Positions 1 to 29,484 of a DNA stretch of 64,000 bases are shown here, one piece after another. How positions within the stretch are numbered: the first letter of the stretch is position 1; each line of letters opens with the position of its first letter. A program made the position numbers and the translations under genes. The notes under the pieces were generated by a model. The model had not been told where the DNA came from. It made no database searches and was given only the letters and a program-made list of their open reading frames with translations. This DNA is from Perognathus longimembris pacificus (taxonomy: Eukaryota; Chordata; Mammalia; Rodentia; Heteromyidae), in assembly GCF_023159225.1 (NCBI RefSeq), contig NC_063167.1:6851734-6915733 (forward strand). Direction: 5' to 3'.

Positions 1-90
1 TACCTCCCTCCCCCTTGTCCACTGCTGTGAATGCTGTATGGTGTGTGTTCTCCTCTGTTACCGATCTGCAAGTGTGGGAACGTGAACTGA
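1..90 (+). repeat. Second copy of a TARDBP 3' UTR segment
   Basis: Bases 1-90 are almost identical to 2872-2962 (one substitution and one indel in the C/T run near base 15), in the same orientation. This copy lies upstream of exon 5, where intron 4 is expected. Its left end is outside the window. Confidence 0.9.
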
Positions 91-122
91 GTGTGGGAAC
101 TGTGCTCTGAGGAAGCCAGTCG

Positions 123-597
123 TGGAGCTGTGGCTCAAGTGCTAGACCACTCGCCTTGAGCACTTGCTCAGGGACAGGGTCCAGGCCCTGTGTTCAAGCC
201 CCCACACCAACATAAATAAATCCTCATTCTCCACTGAAGGCCTCCAAGGTAGGTAAATATTGATAGAGGAGATGGAAAGGGGGCTTCCTTTGGATGACTA
301 AGTTGGTTTGTATGTGTGCATACATGTGTGTATGCACACGTGTGTATGTGTGCGCACACCCCTGTGTACAAGTGTGCCAGTCCTGGGGCTTGAGCTCAGG
401 GCCTGGGCCCTGTCCTTGAGCAGTAGTTTGCTCAAGGATAACACTCCATCACTTGAGCCACAGCTCCACTTCTGGGGTGTTGGGTAGTTAATTGGAGATA
501 GGAGTCTCTCGGACTTTCCTATCCACTAGCTTAGATCTCAGCCTCTTGAGTCACTAGCTTTGTAGGCACGAGACACCAGCGCCTGGCATGCCTCACT
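123..597. repeat. SINE pieces and TG/CA-rich stretch in TARDBP intron 4
   Basis: A right-monomer SINE piece lies at about 123-219 (+). A TG/CA-rich alternating stretch lies at 307-359. A reversed SINE lies at about 376-597 (-), with the right monomer followed by a B1-like left part. Confidence 0.7.
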
Positions 598-682
598 AGG
601 ATTTGAAACATCCCTACACTGATTCCATCCCCATGGTTCACAGAGTATCTCTGATGTGTTTTGTTGGATTCGTTTTGACCAG

Positions 683-1783
<1,101 letters not shown>

Positions 1784-2345
1784 ATGGTGGGTTGTGGGTG
1801 GTTGGGTGGTTGGTTGGTTGGTTGGTAGGTTGGTATGGAATGGTGGGAATTCAATTTTTTCTAAACTCATGGTAAGTATATTGTAAAATACGTATGTACT
1901 AAGGAATTTTCCAAATTGGTTTGTTCAGTGTGGAGTATATTCAGCAGTATTTTTGACATTTTTCTTTAGAAAAAGGAAGAGCTAAAGGAATTTTACACGT
2001 TTGTTACATAAAAGGTTGAAATATTGAGTGGCTGAAAGGGAGCTGCTGTTTGCCTGAATGGTAAACCAACACTACAATTGATTAGCAAAAGGTTTCTCCT
2101 GTACTCGTTTATCCCTGGACTTGTTAAGAGAATTCTTTGCATGTTCAAAGTGGAAACCATTGGTTAGAACTGCATCTTTTTCTCCTTGTTTTAATTTGAA
2201 CCCCACCACACGGGCTTTCCCCGGGACCTCTCCTGGGAGGTGACGATGGTGTCTCGCGGTGTTTGGTTCTTTTTGGTTTTGGTTTTAACGCTTGTCTCCC
2301 TCACATGCACAAGTACAATATGAAGCCTTCATTTAATCTCTGCAG

Positions 2346-2401
2346 TTCATCTCATTTCAAATGTTTATGGAAGAAGCACTTCATTGAAAGTAGTGCTGTA
2401 A
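2346..2401 (+). CDS. TARDBP: sTDP-43 alternative terminal coding segment inside the 3' UTR
   Basis: After a CTGCAG acceptor ending at 2345, an open stretch encodes VHLISNVYGRSTSLKVVL and TAA at 2399-2401. Its first codon is completed by a G from the internal exon 6 donor (exon end 1370). This 18-residue tail is the one I know from human short TDP-43. Splicing 1370 to 2346 would remove the glycine-rich domain. Use of the junction in this species is inferred. Confidence 0.8.
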
Positions 2402-2871
2402 ATATTCTGCCATAGGAATGCTTCTGTCTACATGCTTTCTCATCCAAGAGTTCGCCATCACCCTGCACAGGCTGCGTCTTTGACGGTGGGTGTCCCATTT
2501 TTATCCGCTACTCTTTATGTCATGGAGTCGTATCAACGCTCTGAACGCAAGGCTGTGAGATGGAACCAGAAGGCTGTTTGAACTTTTGAAACCTTGTGTG
2601 GGATTGATGATGGTGCCGAGGCATGAAAGGCTAGTATGAGCGAGAAAAGGAGAGCGCGTGCAGAGACTTGGTGGTGCATAATGGATATTTTTTAACTTGG
2701 CGAGATGTGTCTCTCGATCCTGTGGGCTTTGGTGAGAGTGTGCAGAGAGCATTGCTAGCAAATAACGTACGAATGTTTTTGCATTCAAAGGACATCCACA
2801 TCTGTGGGAAGACTTTGAGTTTTGTTCTTAGATAACCCCCTTAGCTGAATGTGTTAGTGAAATGACACTTG

Positions 2872-2962
2872 TACCTCCCTCCCCCCTCGTCCACTGCTGT
2901 GAATGCTGTATGGTGTGTGTTCTCCTCTGTTACCGATCTGCAAGTGTGGGAACGTGAACTGA
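2872..2962 (+). repeat. TARDBP: Original copy of the duplicated TARDBP 3' UTR segment
   Basis: It lies in continuous 3' UTR sequence shortly before the proximal poly(A) signal, so it is taken as the source copy. The partner is at 1-90. Confidence 0.85.
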
Positions 2963-3162
2963 AGCTGGTGGGCTGAGAACATGGACTGAGCTTGTGGTGT
3001 GCTTTGCGGGAGTACTTGGAAGCAGAGTTCGCCAGCGAGCCCAGGTGTCTCGCGGGTGCCAGCTCTCTGTCTGTTAGCTCCCCAGAAGAATGCTGTTTGC
3101 TGCAGTTCTGTGTCCTGTGCTTGGATGCTTTTTATAAGAGTTGTCAATGTTGGAAATTCTTA

Positions 3163-3168
3163 AATAAA
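3163..3168 (+). terminator. TARDBP: TARDBP proximal poly(A) signal
   Basis: AATAAA within taaataaaactg, about 1.4 kb after the stop codon; probable proximal cleavage signal. A second AATAAA follows at 3302-3307. Confidence 0.6.
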
Positions 3169-4560
3169 ACTGATTTAAATAATATGTGTCTTTGTTTTGC
3201 AGCCCTGAATGCAAAGAATTCATAGCAGTTAATTCCCCTTTTTTGACCCTTTTGAGATGGAACTTTCATAAAGTTTCTTGGCAGTAGCTTATTTCGCTTC
3301 AAATAAACTTATTTGAAAAGTTGTCTCAAGTCAAATGGATTCATCACCTGTCATGCATTGACACCTGATACCCAGACTTAATTGCTATTTGTTCTTGCAT
3401 TGTCCAAAGTGAAAAGTTTTTTGTTGTTGTTTTTCAAATCTAGTTTTTAATAAGTCTGGGTGACCACACCTAAAATGGTAAGCAGTGCCCCTGTGCATTT
3501 GGGTGATGTTCTCTTTTCTTGGCCTACAAAATGGCCATCGGGGAATGGAGCCTTCTAAAAAATCATTTGGGAGAGTGGGCAGGACAACACCGATCTGATC
3601 GTCCTCATGCTTTGTGGCCAAGCACACGTTTGAAAGGAAGGGTGGTCAGCAGCCTTTCTGTTCGGGATTTGAAAAGTGGAATTAATTGCAATAGGGATAA
3701 CGTGGAAGAAACCACAAATTACCTTGTGCCTGAAATCCATTAAGAAGCCTGATAGCTTTAAGAACCGGTTGGGTGGGTTGTCTGTCTGTGCGGTGTTAAG
3801 TGAAGTGGGCTTTACCCTCCACGGGGGAATGTAGTCATTCGTGTTGATAAACTCACTTGCAGCACTCAGATTAGACTCCGGTGATGCATTGTTAAGACTG
3901 TAAAAGCAATAATAGATGGATGTGTACTTTTTCTGTAACTACTGACCCCCTTGAGAGTTGAGGGGCTTAGTTTTTAATTGGAAGAATGTGACAGCTTTTG
4001 TGTTGCTAGTTTGCCTGATGCCCTTACCAAACTAGATTCCGATAAATAGGTTTGTCATTTTGCAAGCTTGGTGTATCGATGAAGTCATCCTTTAGACTTG
4101 TGATTGCCACGTTGTTTTGTTAGTTTTCCTCTGTAAAAGGCTCTTGAGTTGTTTAAAATTTTCTTTTTCTGCACGATTTCCAAACCCTGTACATCTGCAT
4201 TTTGCATTTTAGCACTTGCACTGTTACTCAGCAGCAGTAACATGGTAACACTTAAAATGGTACTCGGGGACCTCCAAAGACTAAACTGGCACGCCTTCAC
4301 GGAGCCCAGGGGTAAGTGCACCTGTCGATGGCATGGTTTTAATCCCTCATTTCACTTGTGAAAGCGAGTTCCTAGCCATAGGAGGCCTGCACTGTTGACT
4401 CGCCTTTGATTAACATGTCTGCGGTACCGCACCGACAAGGGTGGTTACTCTACCCTGACAAAGAATTGAACGTTTCCACTATTTGGCAATGATATGTGCT
4501 TAAAAATCTATTTGGTCATTTAAATGCATTCATTCGCAAAATTCTTTTAAACTACAGTTG

Positions 4561-4566
4561 AATAAA
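4561..4566 (+). terminator. TARDBP: TARDBP distal poly(A) signal
   Basis: AATAAA followed by a U-rich stretch (gttttgttg), 2.8 kb after the stop. It is the last hexamer before SINE-derived sequence begins near 4790. Confidence 0.55.
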
Positions 4567-4789
4567 AAGTTTTGTTGCCACCAACAGTTTAGTGTCTGGA
4601 GTCTTACTGGGAAACCATGATTTCTTTTTTCTTGTGTGACGACAGTGCTTGAAAGCTACCTTAAGCCATTCTCACCAAGTTGCCTATGTATGTCTTTCTA
4701 GTATGTAGTAGCAACTCTTTAGCTGGACAGGAAAAAACCTTTACTGGGCGGTATTAAAACTTTTTAAGGAAGACTAAGTAAAATCAAAT

Positions 4790-5070
4790 GAGCTGGGCGC
4801 TGAGCTACTCAGGAGATTGAGATCAATTCAGGCCAGTCCATGAGACGCGTTCGTTACAAAGGAACCAGCAGAACGTGGATGGGGGTGTGGCCCCGAGGGC
4901 AGAGTGCTGGCCATGTCAGCATGAGGAGTTCAGACCTTGGTACTAGCCAGAGCTGGGGCTTTAGCTCAAGGCCTCGCGTTCACTGCCGCCTGAGCCACAC
5001 CGGTCTGGCCGCGTGGGGATGGAGTCCTTGGTGTCTCCACCTTCCACGTCTCTGCCTCCGGAGTGGCTAG
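4790..5070. repeat. SINE fragments between TARDBP and MASP2
   Basis: A degraded B1-like/right-monomer SINE (+) is at about 4790-4948, followed by a reversed right-monomer fragment (-) at about 4949-5070. The remaining bases up to the MASP2 stop include a G12 run at 5108-5119 and no clear MASP2 poly(A) hexamer. Confidence 0.6.
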
Positions 5071-5492
5071 GATTTCCGGCCTGCGACTTGGGGCACCTGT
5101 CGGGTGAGGGGGGGGGGGGTTCAGGCAGGACAGGACGCCCGCGGGAGCGCTCGGGCGCCATGCTGTGCGTGGAGCTCCGCACCCAGTGTTGCTTGAAGCT
5201 GATGCGGAATGGTGGCGCCTGCTGCAGTGCCGGCCGGGCTGTGCGGGGTTGCCGTCTTGACAGCTCCGGACCTAGCTGATCGGATCGCGGTTTGGGGGAG
5301 GGGTGCTGCGGCGATGTCGACTCGGTCGTAATGAGGAGGCAGAGCGTCTGTAAAGCCACGTTTCGTTCCTGGCGCTGGAGCGAGGGGTCAGCGGTGGCGG
5401 CGTCTGCAGGGCCTGGCGGCGGCGTGCTCGGGCTCCGCATCCCCGCGCGCGGGCGTCGGCCTGGGCCCGGGGATGAGCTGACAACGCGGGCT

Positions 5493-18868
<13,376 letters not shown>

Positions 18869-18904
18869 GGCGTCCGTCTGGCCAGCCGCACCGCCCGGCA
18901 GCCG

Positions 18905-18932
18905 CCTCACCTTTGGTCTGTTTGTCCAGCGC
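18905..18932 (-). promoter_or_regulatory. Candidate FOXA/HNF4-type site upstream of MASP2
   Basis: About 45 bases upstream of the MASP2 ATG the sequence holds TGTTTGTCC (plus strand), and on the sense strand ACAAACAGACCAAAGG. These resemble FOXA and HNF4 half sites. MASP2 is liver-expressed, so this is plausible, but it rests on motif resemblance only. Confidence 0.3.
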
Positions 18933-19038
18933 CCGGCCCCGCCCCGGCCCCACGGACGCTGGGATTCTGGGAAGTGACGCCATGATTGCTGCCAGCCCCA
19001 GGTCCAGGCAAGCAGGCCAGGTCATGCCAGGCCCGGGG

Positions 19039-19122
19039 CCCAACCCCGGGACGGCAGCCTGCAGGAACCCAAATCGGGGGACAGTGGCCTACAGGAACCG
19101 GGGGACGGCGGCCTGCACGAAC
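19039..19122. repeat. Short three-copy tandem repeat upstream of MASP2
   Basis: Three imperfect units with core GGGGACRGYGGCCTRCAGGA, the first longer. No function is assigned. Confidence 0.5.
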
Positions 19123-19218
19123 CCTGCCGGTTCTCACTCGTCCTCCGTGGGACTCTGACAAGCCTGGCGAAGATGGAAGTCAGCGAAGGGTAACTCCTCT
19201 TTGCCCAAGCTCCAGAAA

Positions 19219-20330
19219 ATAGAAAAGGCCCACGCCGGTCACCCTAGCCACTCACGAGGCTAAAACCCGGAGGATAATGGTTCAAGGCCAGCCCAGATAG
19301 GAAAGTTTAGAAGACTCTATTTCCCATCAACCAGTAAAAAAAGAAATTTAAAGAGTATGGGAGGTGGGCTGGGAATATGGACTAGTGGCAAGAGTGCTTG
19401 CCTCGTGTACATGAAGCCCTGGGTTCGATTCCCCAGCACCACATATATAGAAAACAGCCAGAAGTGGCACTGTGGCTCAGGTGGCAGAGTGCTAGCCTTG
19501 AGCAAAAAGAAGCCAGGGACAGTGCTCAGGCCCTGAGTCCAAGCCCCAGGACCGGCAAAAAAATAAAAAGCATGGGAGGTATGGCTTCTATGGTTGAGTG
19601 CCAGCCAAGCAAGCAGAATGAGTGCAAGGGTCTGAGTTCAAATCCCAGTACTGCCAAAAAAAAATCTACAAAGCATTTAGAGGATAAGATTGAAAAAAGT
19701 TTTCCAGAAAATCCCCCCAAAACAACCTCATCTGAACGCAAATAAAAACCAAACATAGCTGAGTGCTGAAGCTCATGCCTGTAACCCCAGCTACTCGGGA
19801 GGCTGAGATCTGAGGATTGTGGTTTGAAGCCAGCCTGGGCAAGAAAGTTTGTGAAACTCTTTTCTTTCATTATCATTTGTTGTCAGTTGTGGGGCCTGGG
19901 CGCTGACCCCGAGCCTGTTTCTGCGCAAGGCTAGCGCTCGACCACTTGAGCCGCAGCGCCACTTCCCGTATTGAGTGGTTAATTGGAGATAAGAGTTTCA
20001 TGGGGACTTTCCTTCCTGGGCTGGCTTCAAACCGAGATCCTCAGATCTCAGCCTCCTGAGTCCTGGGGTGACAGCCGCCAACCAGCGTGGCCCCTGAGAC
20101 TCACCTACAATAAACTACTCAGAAAAAGCCGGCAGTGGCTGCCCTGTGGCTCAAAGTGGCACAAGCAGCTCAGGGACGGAGCCCCGACCCTGAGTTCAAG
20201 CTTCAGGACCTGCAACAATCAAGTACACTCGTGTAATCCCAGCACTTGGGAGCCCGAGATGGAAAGATCAGAAGTTTGAGACCAGTCAGGGCTACACAGC
20301 AAAGCCCTGTTTCGAAACACAGGTAGGGGT
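19219..20330 (+). repeat. SINE cluster between MASP2 and SRM, part 1
   Basis: B1-like piece 19219-19345, full ID-like dimer 19366-19565, decayed right monomer to 19665, mixed B1-like and reversed pieces 19755-20100, and a B1-type element 20220-20330. No gene is seen here. Confidence 0.7.
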
Positions 20331-20574
20331 AGGTTCGGCGGCAGAGTGAGTGCTTGTTCTTATTCAGGAAGTCTTGGGTTCGATCCCTGGCACCACAAAA
20401 CAACAGCTACCACACAACCAAGCAAACACAACCGTTGCTTTTGAAGAGCACGGGTTTATTTGGGAGCAGACGAGTACCGCCGTGTGAACGGATGCCTTGT
20501 CAGCTGTGACCACGAAGGAGCCTGCTGCAAGGGCGGGGCTTGAACTCACAGCCCATACCTTATCACCTGAGCCC

Positions 20575-21815
20575 CCTCTCCACTTCCTGATTTTTTTGTC
20601 CTTGGTTGTACTCAGGATCTGAGCACTGTCCCTGGCTTCTCTTTGCTCAAGGCTAGCACTCTGCCACGTGAGCCACAGCGCCACTTCTGGCTTTTTCTAT
20701 ATATGTGGTGCTGAGGAATCGAACCCAGGGCTTCATGTCTACGAGGCAAGCACTTTGCCACTAGGCCATATTCCCAGCCCTTCCGCTTCCTGATTTTTTT
20801 TTTTTAAGCCAGTCGTGGGGCTTGAACTCAGGGCCTGAGCACTGTCCCTGGCTTCTTTTTGCTCAAGGCTAGCACGCGGCAACTTGAGCCACAGCGCCAC
20901 TTCTGGCTTTTTCTATATAAGTGGTGCTGAGGAATCGAACCCAGGGCTTCATGTATACGAGATGAGGACTTTACCACTAGGCCATATTCCCAGCCCCCGC
21001 TTCCTGATTTTTGATGCCATTGATTTGCCAGGCTGTCTTTGGACTGTGGTCCTCAAGATCTCAGCGTCCTGAGTAGCTGGGATTACAGGCGTGAGCCACT
21101 GGAGCCTGGCTAAGAGAAAGTTTTTGAAAGACAAAAATGAAGATTACAGGCTGGGAATGTGGCCTAGTGGCAGAGTGCTCGCCTTGAGCAAAAAGAAGCC
21201 AGGGACAGTGCTCAGGCCCTGAGTCCAAGCCCCAGGACTGGCAAAAAAAAAAAAAAAAAAAAAAATTACATCAAGTATTTTGAAACAATAACCTTTGGCC
21301 CCAACAAGGAATAACAACTTGTCCGCAGTCTGAACTGGCCGCCAGGCCACTGGAGCCCCGCCCGACTCCCACGCCGGTCACCCTGGCCACTCAGGAGGCT
21401 GAGGTCTGAGGATCGTTATTCACAGCTGGGCCGGGAAGGAAATTTTGTGTCTTGGAGCTGTGGCTCAAGCACTAGAGGGACCGGGGTGGGGGGAAGGAGG
21501 TGGGACAGAGCCTGGGTTCTGAGTTCAAGCCCCAGTACCCACATAAAAATCAACAGAACAAAAATATAAAACACAAGGCAGATGCCAGGAGCTCGCGCCT
21601 GTCATCCTAGCTACTCAGGAGGCTGAGATCTGAGGACTGCGGTTCAAAGCCAGCCTGGGCAGAAAAGTCCGTGAGGCTCTTCTCTCCAATAAACTGAGAA
21701 AAAGCCAGAAGTGGTTGTGTGGTTCAAGTGGCAGAGCCAGCCTTGAGCACACAGAGGCTCAGGGACGGCACCCAGGTCTTGAGTTCAAGGCCCGGGACCG
21801 GCAGAACAAAATAAA
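20575..21815. repeat. SINE cluster between MASP2 and SRM, part 2
   Basis: Two reversed ID-like dimers (-) at about 20575-20780 and 20800-20996, a B1-like piece (-) 21003-21113, a right monomer with ID start (+) 21147-21266, a decayed copy 21365-21545 and a B1-like plus right-monomer copy (+) 21580-21815. Confidence 0.75.
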
Positions 21816-22016
21816 ATGAACAAAGGGCTAGGGAAAATGAGTCCTTTGGGGACCTGGGAAGGGTTGTGGGGTGCAGGTGTGGCACCAGCGGGCAGGTGAC
21901 CTCTTCCCCGCAGGCCCTGCGTCTTCTCATCTGCCAGGGCTTGTAGCTTATGGTCTCGTGGGCCTGTTGTTCTGAGGAAAGCCAGTGGCCACGTCTCGAC
22001 TGTGTGTGCGCGCGTG

Positions 22017-22017
<1 letters not shown>

Positions 22018-22053
<36 letters not shown>

Positions 22054-22061
22054 ATGTGTGC
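22018..22061 (+). repeat. (TG)n microsatellite
   Basis: Mostly pure TG dinucleotides with a TGCATGTGTGCG end; intergenic. Confidence 0.85.
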
Positions 22062-22306
22062 GTGTGGTGGGGTCCGGGAATCCTCAAGGGGGCCTGAAGG
22101 TAGAGTGAAAGCATTTCCACACATGCCCTGCTCTTAAAAGCTTGTCCCCCTCGTGCCTCCTCTGAGAAGCTACTGCAGGATGGATTCCATTCAACAAGGG
22201 AGCAAACTAAGAGGGAAGACGGGGCGCAGCGAGACAGTTCAACAGGGAGGGTGGGGCTCAGGTAGTAGAGCTGAAGTGGTAGAGTAAGGGCAAGGTCCTG
22301 GCTTCA

Positions 22307-22314
22307 GAGAGAGA

Positions 22315-22381
<67 letters not shown>
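22307..22381 (+). repeat. (GA)n microsatellite
   Basis: About 73 bp of GA with a few GAAA interruptions at the left end; a pure purine tract in intergenic DNA. Confidence 0.9.
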
Positions 22382-22387
<6 letters not shown>

Positions 22388-22417
22388 TATGAATATACAG
22401 GCAAGCTTTTGTGGTCA

Positions 22418-23690
22418 AGGCTAGCCCTCTACCACTTAAGCCACAGCTGCACTTCTGGCTTTTTGCCAGGTCAGTAGCTGGGATTAGAGGCGTGAGCCAC
22501 CAGTGCCCTGCAAATTCAGAGATTTTGTTGAAAAGCTTTAGAGAAATGAGGGAAATGTTTGGGGCTCATTGGTGAAAACTTTACAACCAAGGAAATGAAA
22601 ACCAACCAATCAAAGATGTCCTGGGAGGGGCTGGGGATGGGGCTTAGTGGTAGAGTGCTCACCTCGCATGCATGAAGCCCTGAGCCGAGTCCTCAGCACC
22701 ACACAAATAGAAAAAGCCAGAAGTGGCGCCGCTGTGGCTCAAGAGGTATAGCACTAGCCTTGGGAACAAAGAAGCCAGGAACAGTGCTCAGGTCCCGAGT
22801 CCAAGGCCCAGGATTGGCAGAAAAAAAAGTCCCGGGAAAACAAGGTGGACGACAAAGCGGTGGCTCCTCTGAGCAGTGAGCTGCCGTGCCGCGGGGTGGG
22901 TGGGGGTGCTCAGCATCCACGCCCCCCCATCACCAGCAGAGCCAGTGCCCTGATTGCCTCCATCCTGGCGCCACGTGGAAGGGTGTAGGCCCACTTCGTC
23001 ACAGAAACGCGCTGCCCGCTGGCACTGGTGGCTCACGCCTGTCACCTAGCTGCCCAGGAGGCTGAGTGAGAGCTGAGGATTGCGGTTCAAAGCCAGCACA
23101 GGCAGGGAAGTCCATGAGGCTGCTCTCTCCACTTAACCATCAAGAAAGCTGGAAGTGGCGCTGTGGCTCAAGGGGTAGAGTGCCTGCCTTGAGCTGAAGA
23201 GCTCAGAACAGTGCCCAGGCCCAGAGTTCAAGCCCCATGACCAACAAAACCCTCGCTGCCTGGATTTCTGGCCAACTGGCGGTCAGTCCGGTCAGTGTCC
23301 TTTCCTCTCTCGTCTGGGTTCTGCTTACTTTGCAAGAACACTTACAGAAATGTGCCTGTTTTTTACTCTGCCGGGCTCTGGTGGCTCACACCTGTAATCC
23401 TAAGGAGGCTGAGATCGGAGGATTGTGGAGACTACATCTTCAATTAACTACTGGGAAACCGCAAGTGGTAGACTGAGTTTTGCTCAGGGCTGGAGCTGGG
23501 AATGTGGCTTAGTGGTAGAGCGCTTGCCTAGCACGCACGAAGCCCTAGGTTCGATTCCACAGTACCACATAACAGAAAAAAAAGTGGTGCTGTGGCTCAA
23601 GAGGTAGAGTGCTAGCCTTGAGGAAAAATAAAAACAAACCCAGGGACAGTGGCTAGGCCCTGAGCTCAGTCCCCAGGATTGGCAAAAAAG
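22418..23690. repeat. SINE cluster between MASP2 and SRM, part 3
   Basis: Reversed fragment (-) 22418-22510, ID-like dimer (+) 22628-22830, B1-like plus right monomer (+) 23020-23250, B1-like piece 23362-23480, and ID-like dimer (+) 23486-23690. Confidence 0.75.
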
Positions 23691-25099
23691 AAAAACAAAG
23701 CAACTCCAACTCTCCCCCAAACCCCAGGGTTAGCGCCCAGGCCAAGGTGAGACCCCTCCACCAACAAAAACGAAGCAGCGCCTAGGATTTTCTCCCCCAT
23801 GTCACAAACTGGCCGCCAGGCCTCTTGGGGACTCGTGCCGATCTCCCTAGAGCTGCTTCGGCCTCAGGTGACCCCCCGTCTGCCCCCCCGGCCCCCGCCA
23901 ATGCACCTGCGCCGGGCAGCCTGGCACAGAGAGCACAGTCAGCAGTCAGGAGGGGAGGCTGTGGCCCGGAGTCCACGCCCGAGCAGCAAAGGCCTCCGCT
24001 TCCGCCACGGCTCCTCCCCCGCCACCTCCGATTTTAGACCTGGGATTACGGGGTGACCCCATGTCGGCCGGAACCCTATCCCCTAATGCTGGGCGGGAGG
24101 TGGATGCCCGTCATGTGTCAGGTGAAGAACAAAGCGCGCCTCCCAGCTGCTGGAGGACAAGGCGGCGGCGCGGTGGGGCGGCCGGGGAGCCCGGGGCTGC
24201 GAGGGCGGAGGTCTAGGCGCACACCTTTGTGGGCGCGGGGATGACGCAGGGGGACGCCATGGCCAGCCCGCCCGCCTTCCCGCCCTCAGTGCTGGACCCA
24301 GCTGCGGGGAGGTGCAGGTGGACCCCCCCCATGCCAGGACTGCCCAGGGTGGGGGTCTGAATGGGGAGGGCAGTGGCCCCTGCCTTGGCCTGTGGGGGAG
24401 GAGCTTCCGCACTGCCCCCACGCCCCCCAGGGGATAGAAGCCTCCCCCCTCTCCCCACAGGGAGCCACTTGGGGTGCTGGCTGCGGCAGCCGGTTCAGCA
24501 CCTTGGAGAGGGGCACCCCAACACCAAGGGAACAGTGCAGGGATTTCCCCATGGAGCTGGGGCGGGGGTGGGGGGTAGGGTGGTGGGGTGGTGGTAAGGT
24601 ACAGGCAGGACTTGAACTCAGGCTTGGATCCAGAACACAGGCTACCACCCCAAGAAGTTGAGTTCTGACACTGCCGCCACGCCCCGGTGCTCGGGGCTTG
24701 GGCTGCCGGCGGCGGCGTCCTCTGTGCTGGGGTCTGAGATCAAGGCCCCCATCACACCTGAAGCCCCCAGATCACCCCTCCGGCCTGGGGGCGCGAGCCC
24801 TGGCGGGCACGGACGGCACTCGCGAGGTTGTTATAAATACGTGTTTGTCCAGGGCGACAGAGGGCGGGGCGGTGCTGTACAGAGCTGGTAGAGGCTTGGG
24901 GCCAAACACCACAGACAGACACACAGACAGACGCACGGACGGTCGGCCCGGCAGGGCAGGCCAGGCAGCATTCTGGGGCCTGTAACACTTGGTGGGTGGG
25001 CGAGCGCCCGTCGGAGGTTGGGTCCAGCCTGGGCGCCCGGCGGCCTGGGAGCCCCTGGTCCAGTCGGGATCCCGGCGGTGTGCCGCGGCGGCCCGGGGC
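23691..25099. other. GC-rich intergenic sequence downstream of SRM
   Basis: Moderately GC-rich unique sequence with no SINE and no coding exon that I can support. The SRM 3' UTR must occupy its right end, but no canonical AATAAA or ATTAAA is seen on the minus strand close to the stop codon. Confidence 0.4.
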
Positions 25100-28720
<3,621 letters not shown>

Positions 28721-28789
28721 GGCACGCGCGCTCTTCTTTCTTTCTGACAAGCTGCGTCTCGCTCCTTGATGGCTGGGCGGGACGACGCT

Positions 28790-28920
28790 GTTTTTAAGGA
28801 AATGCCAAGGAACTTCTCCGAACCACATTAAGCATGCTAATTGCCAGACATTAAATGCTAATTGCCCTGTGCGCAATTGGAATGCCAAGGAAGGAAGATG
28901 GCAGCGGCTGGCGTCAGGCC
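28790..28920. promoter_or_regulatory. Candidate regulatory block with repeated homeodomain-type sites
   Basis: Contains two GCTAATTGCC sites (ending 28845 and 28866), CAATTGG at 28875, and AATGCCAAGGAA twice (28801-28812, 28881-28892). It is SINE-free and upstream of SRM. Function is inferred from motif clustering only. Confidence 0.3.
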
Positions 28921-29484
28921 TTCCTGACACAATGTCAGGGCCGTCTTCTGACTGACGTCTTGCAGCCTCCACCTGGCGTGGGGGCCCCGTCCCTTGTCGG
29001 ATGCCAGGCCCGGGGGCAGCCTCAAGCCTGGGGCTCTTCAGTCTCCGTTAAAGGGGGAGACAAGCAGAGACCGCCCCCACAGGGTTGGTTCAAGGCAGAT
29101 TATTCAGTCAAGGATCACAGTGGCTAAAATGGAGTCACTCCAGGCCTGCCTGGGCCAGGCTGTCCTTCCCTTGGGTTAGAGTTGGCGGTTTCCATGTCTT
29201 TGTGCCCTGGGGCCAGGAGGCTAAAGCTGTGTCTGGAGTTGGCAGAGCCTGCGTGACTGCTTGTGTCAGGATGGCAGATGGCTGAGTCCATTCCCTTCTC
29301 CAGGATGTGTGTCAAGTGAGGAAGGTAAGGGAAGTGACATCCTTGCCCCCACGTTGAGGAGCGAGCCCTGGCTTTGCGTTCCGGGTAGTGTGCAGGAGAT
29401 AATGCACACCTTTCAGGTTCAAGAAAACAAGCCTTGCAAGTACAGACAGCCCCCAGATGTACAGCAGCACGAGCCCAGTGAAGA

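Larger units (their letters stand above)
1784..4585 (+). other. TARDBP: TARDBP 3' UTR with several poly(A) signals
   Basis: About 2.8 kb of unique, AT-rich sequence follows the stop codon, close to the length of the human TARDBP 3' UTR. AATAAA hexamers lie at 3163-3168, 3302-3307 and 4561-4566, suggesting proximal and distal cleavage. In human and mouse this UTR holds the TDP-43 binding region and alternative introns used for autoregulation. The end is inferred from the last hexamer. Confidence 0.75.
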
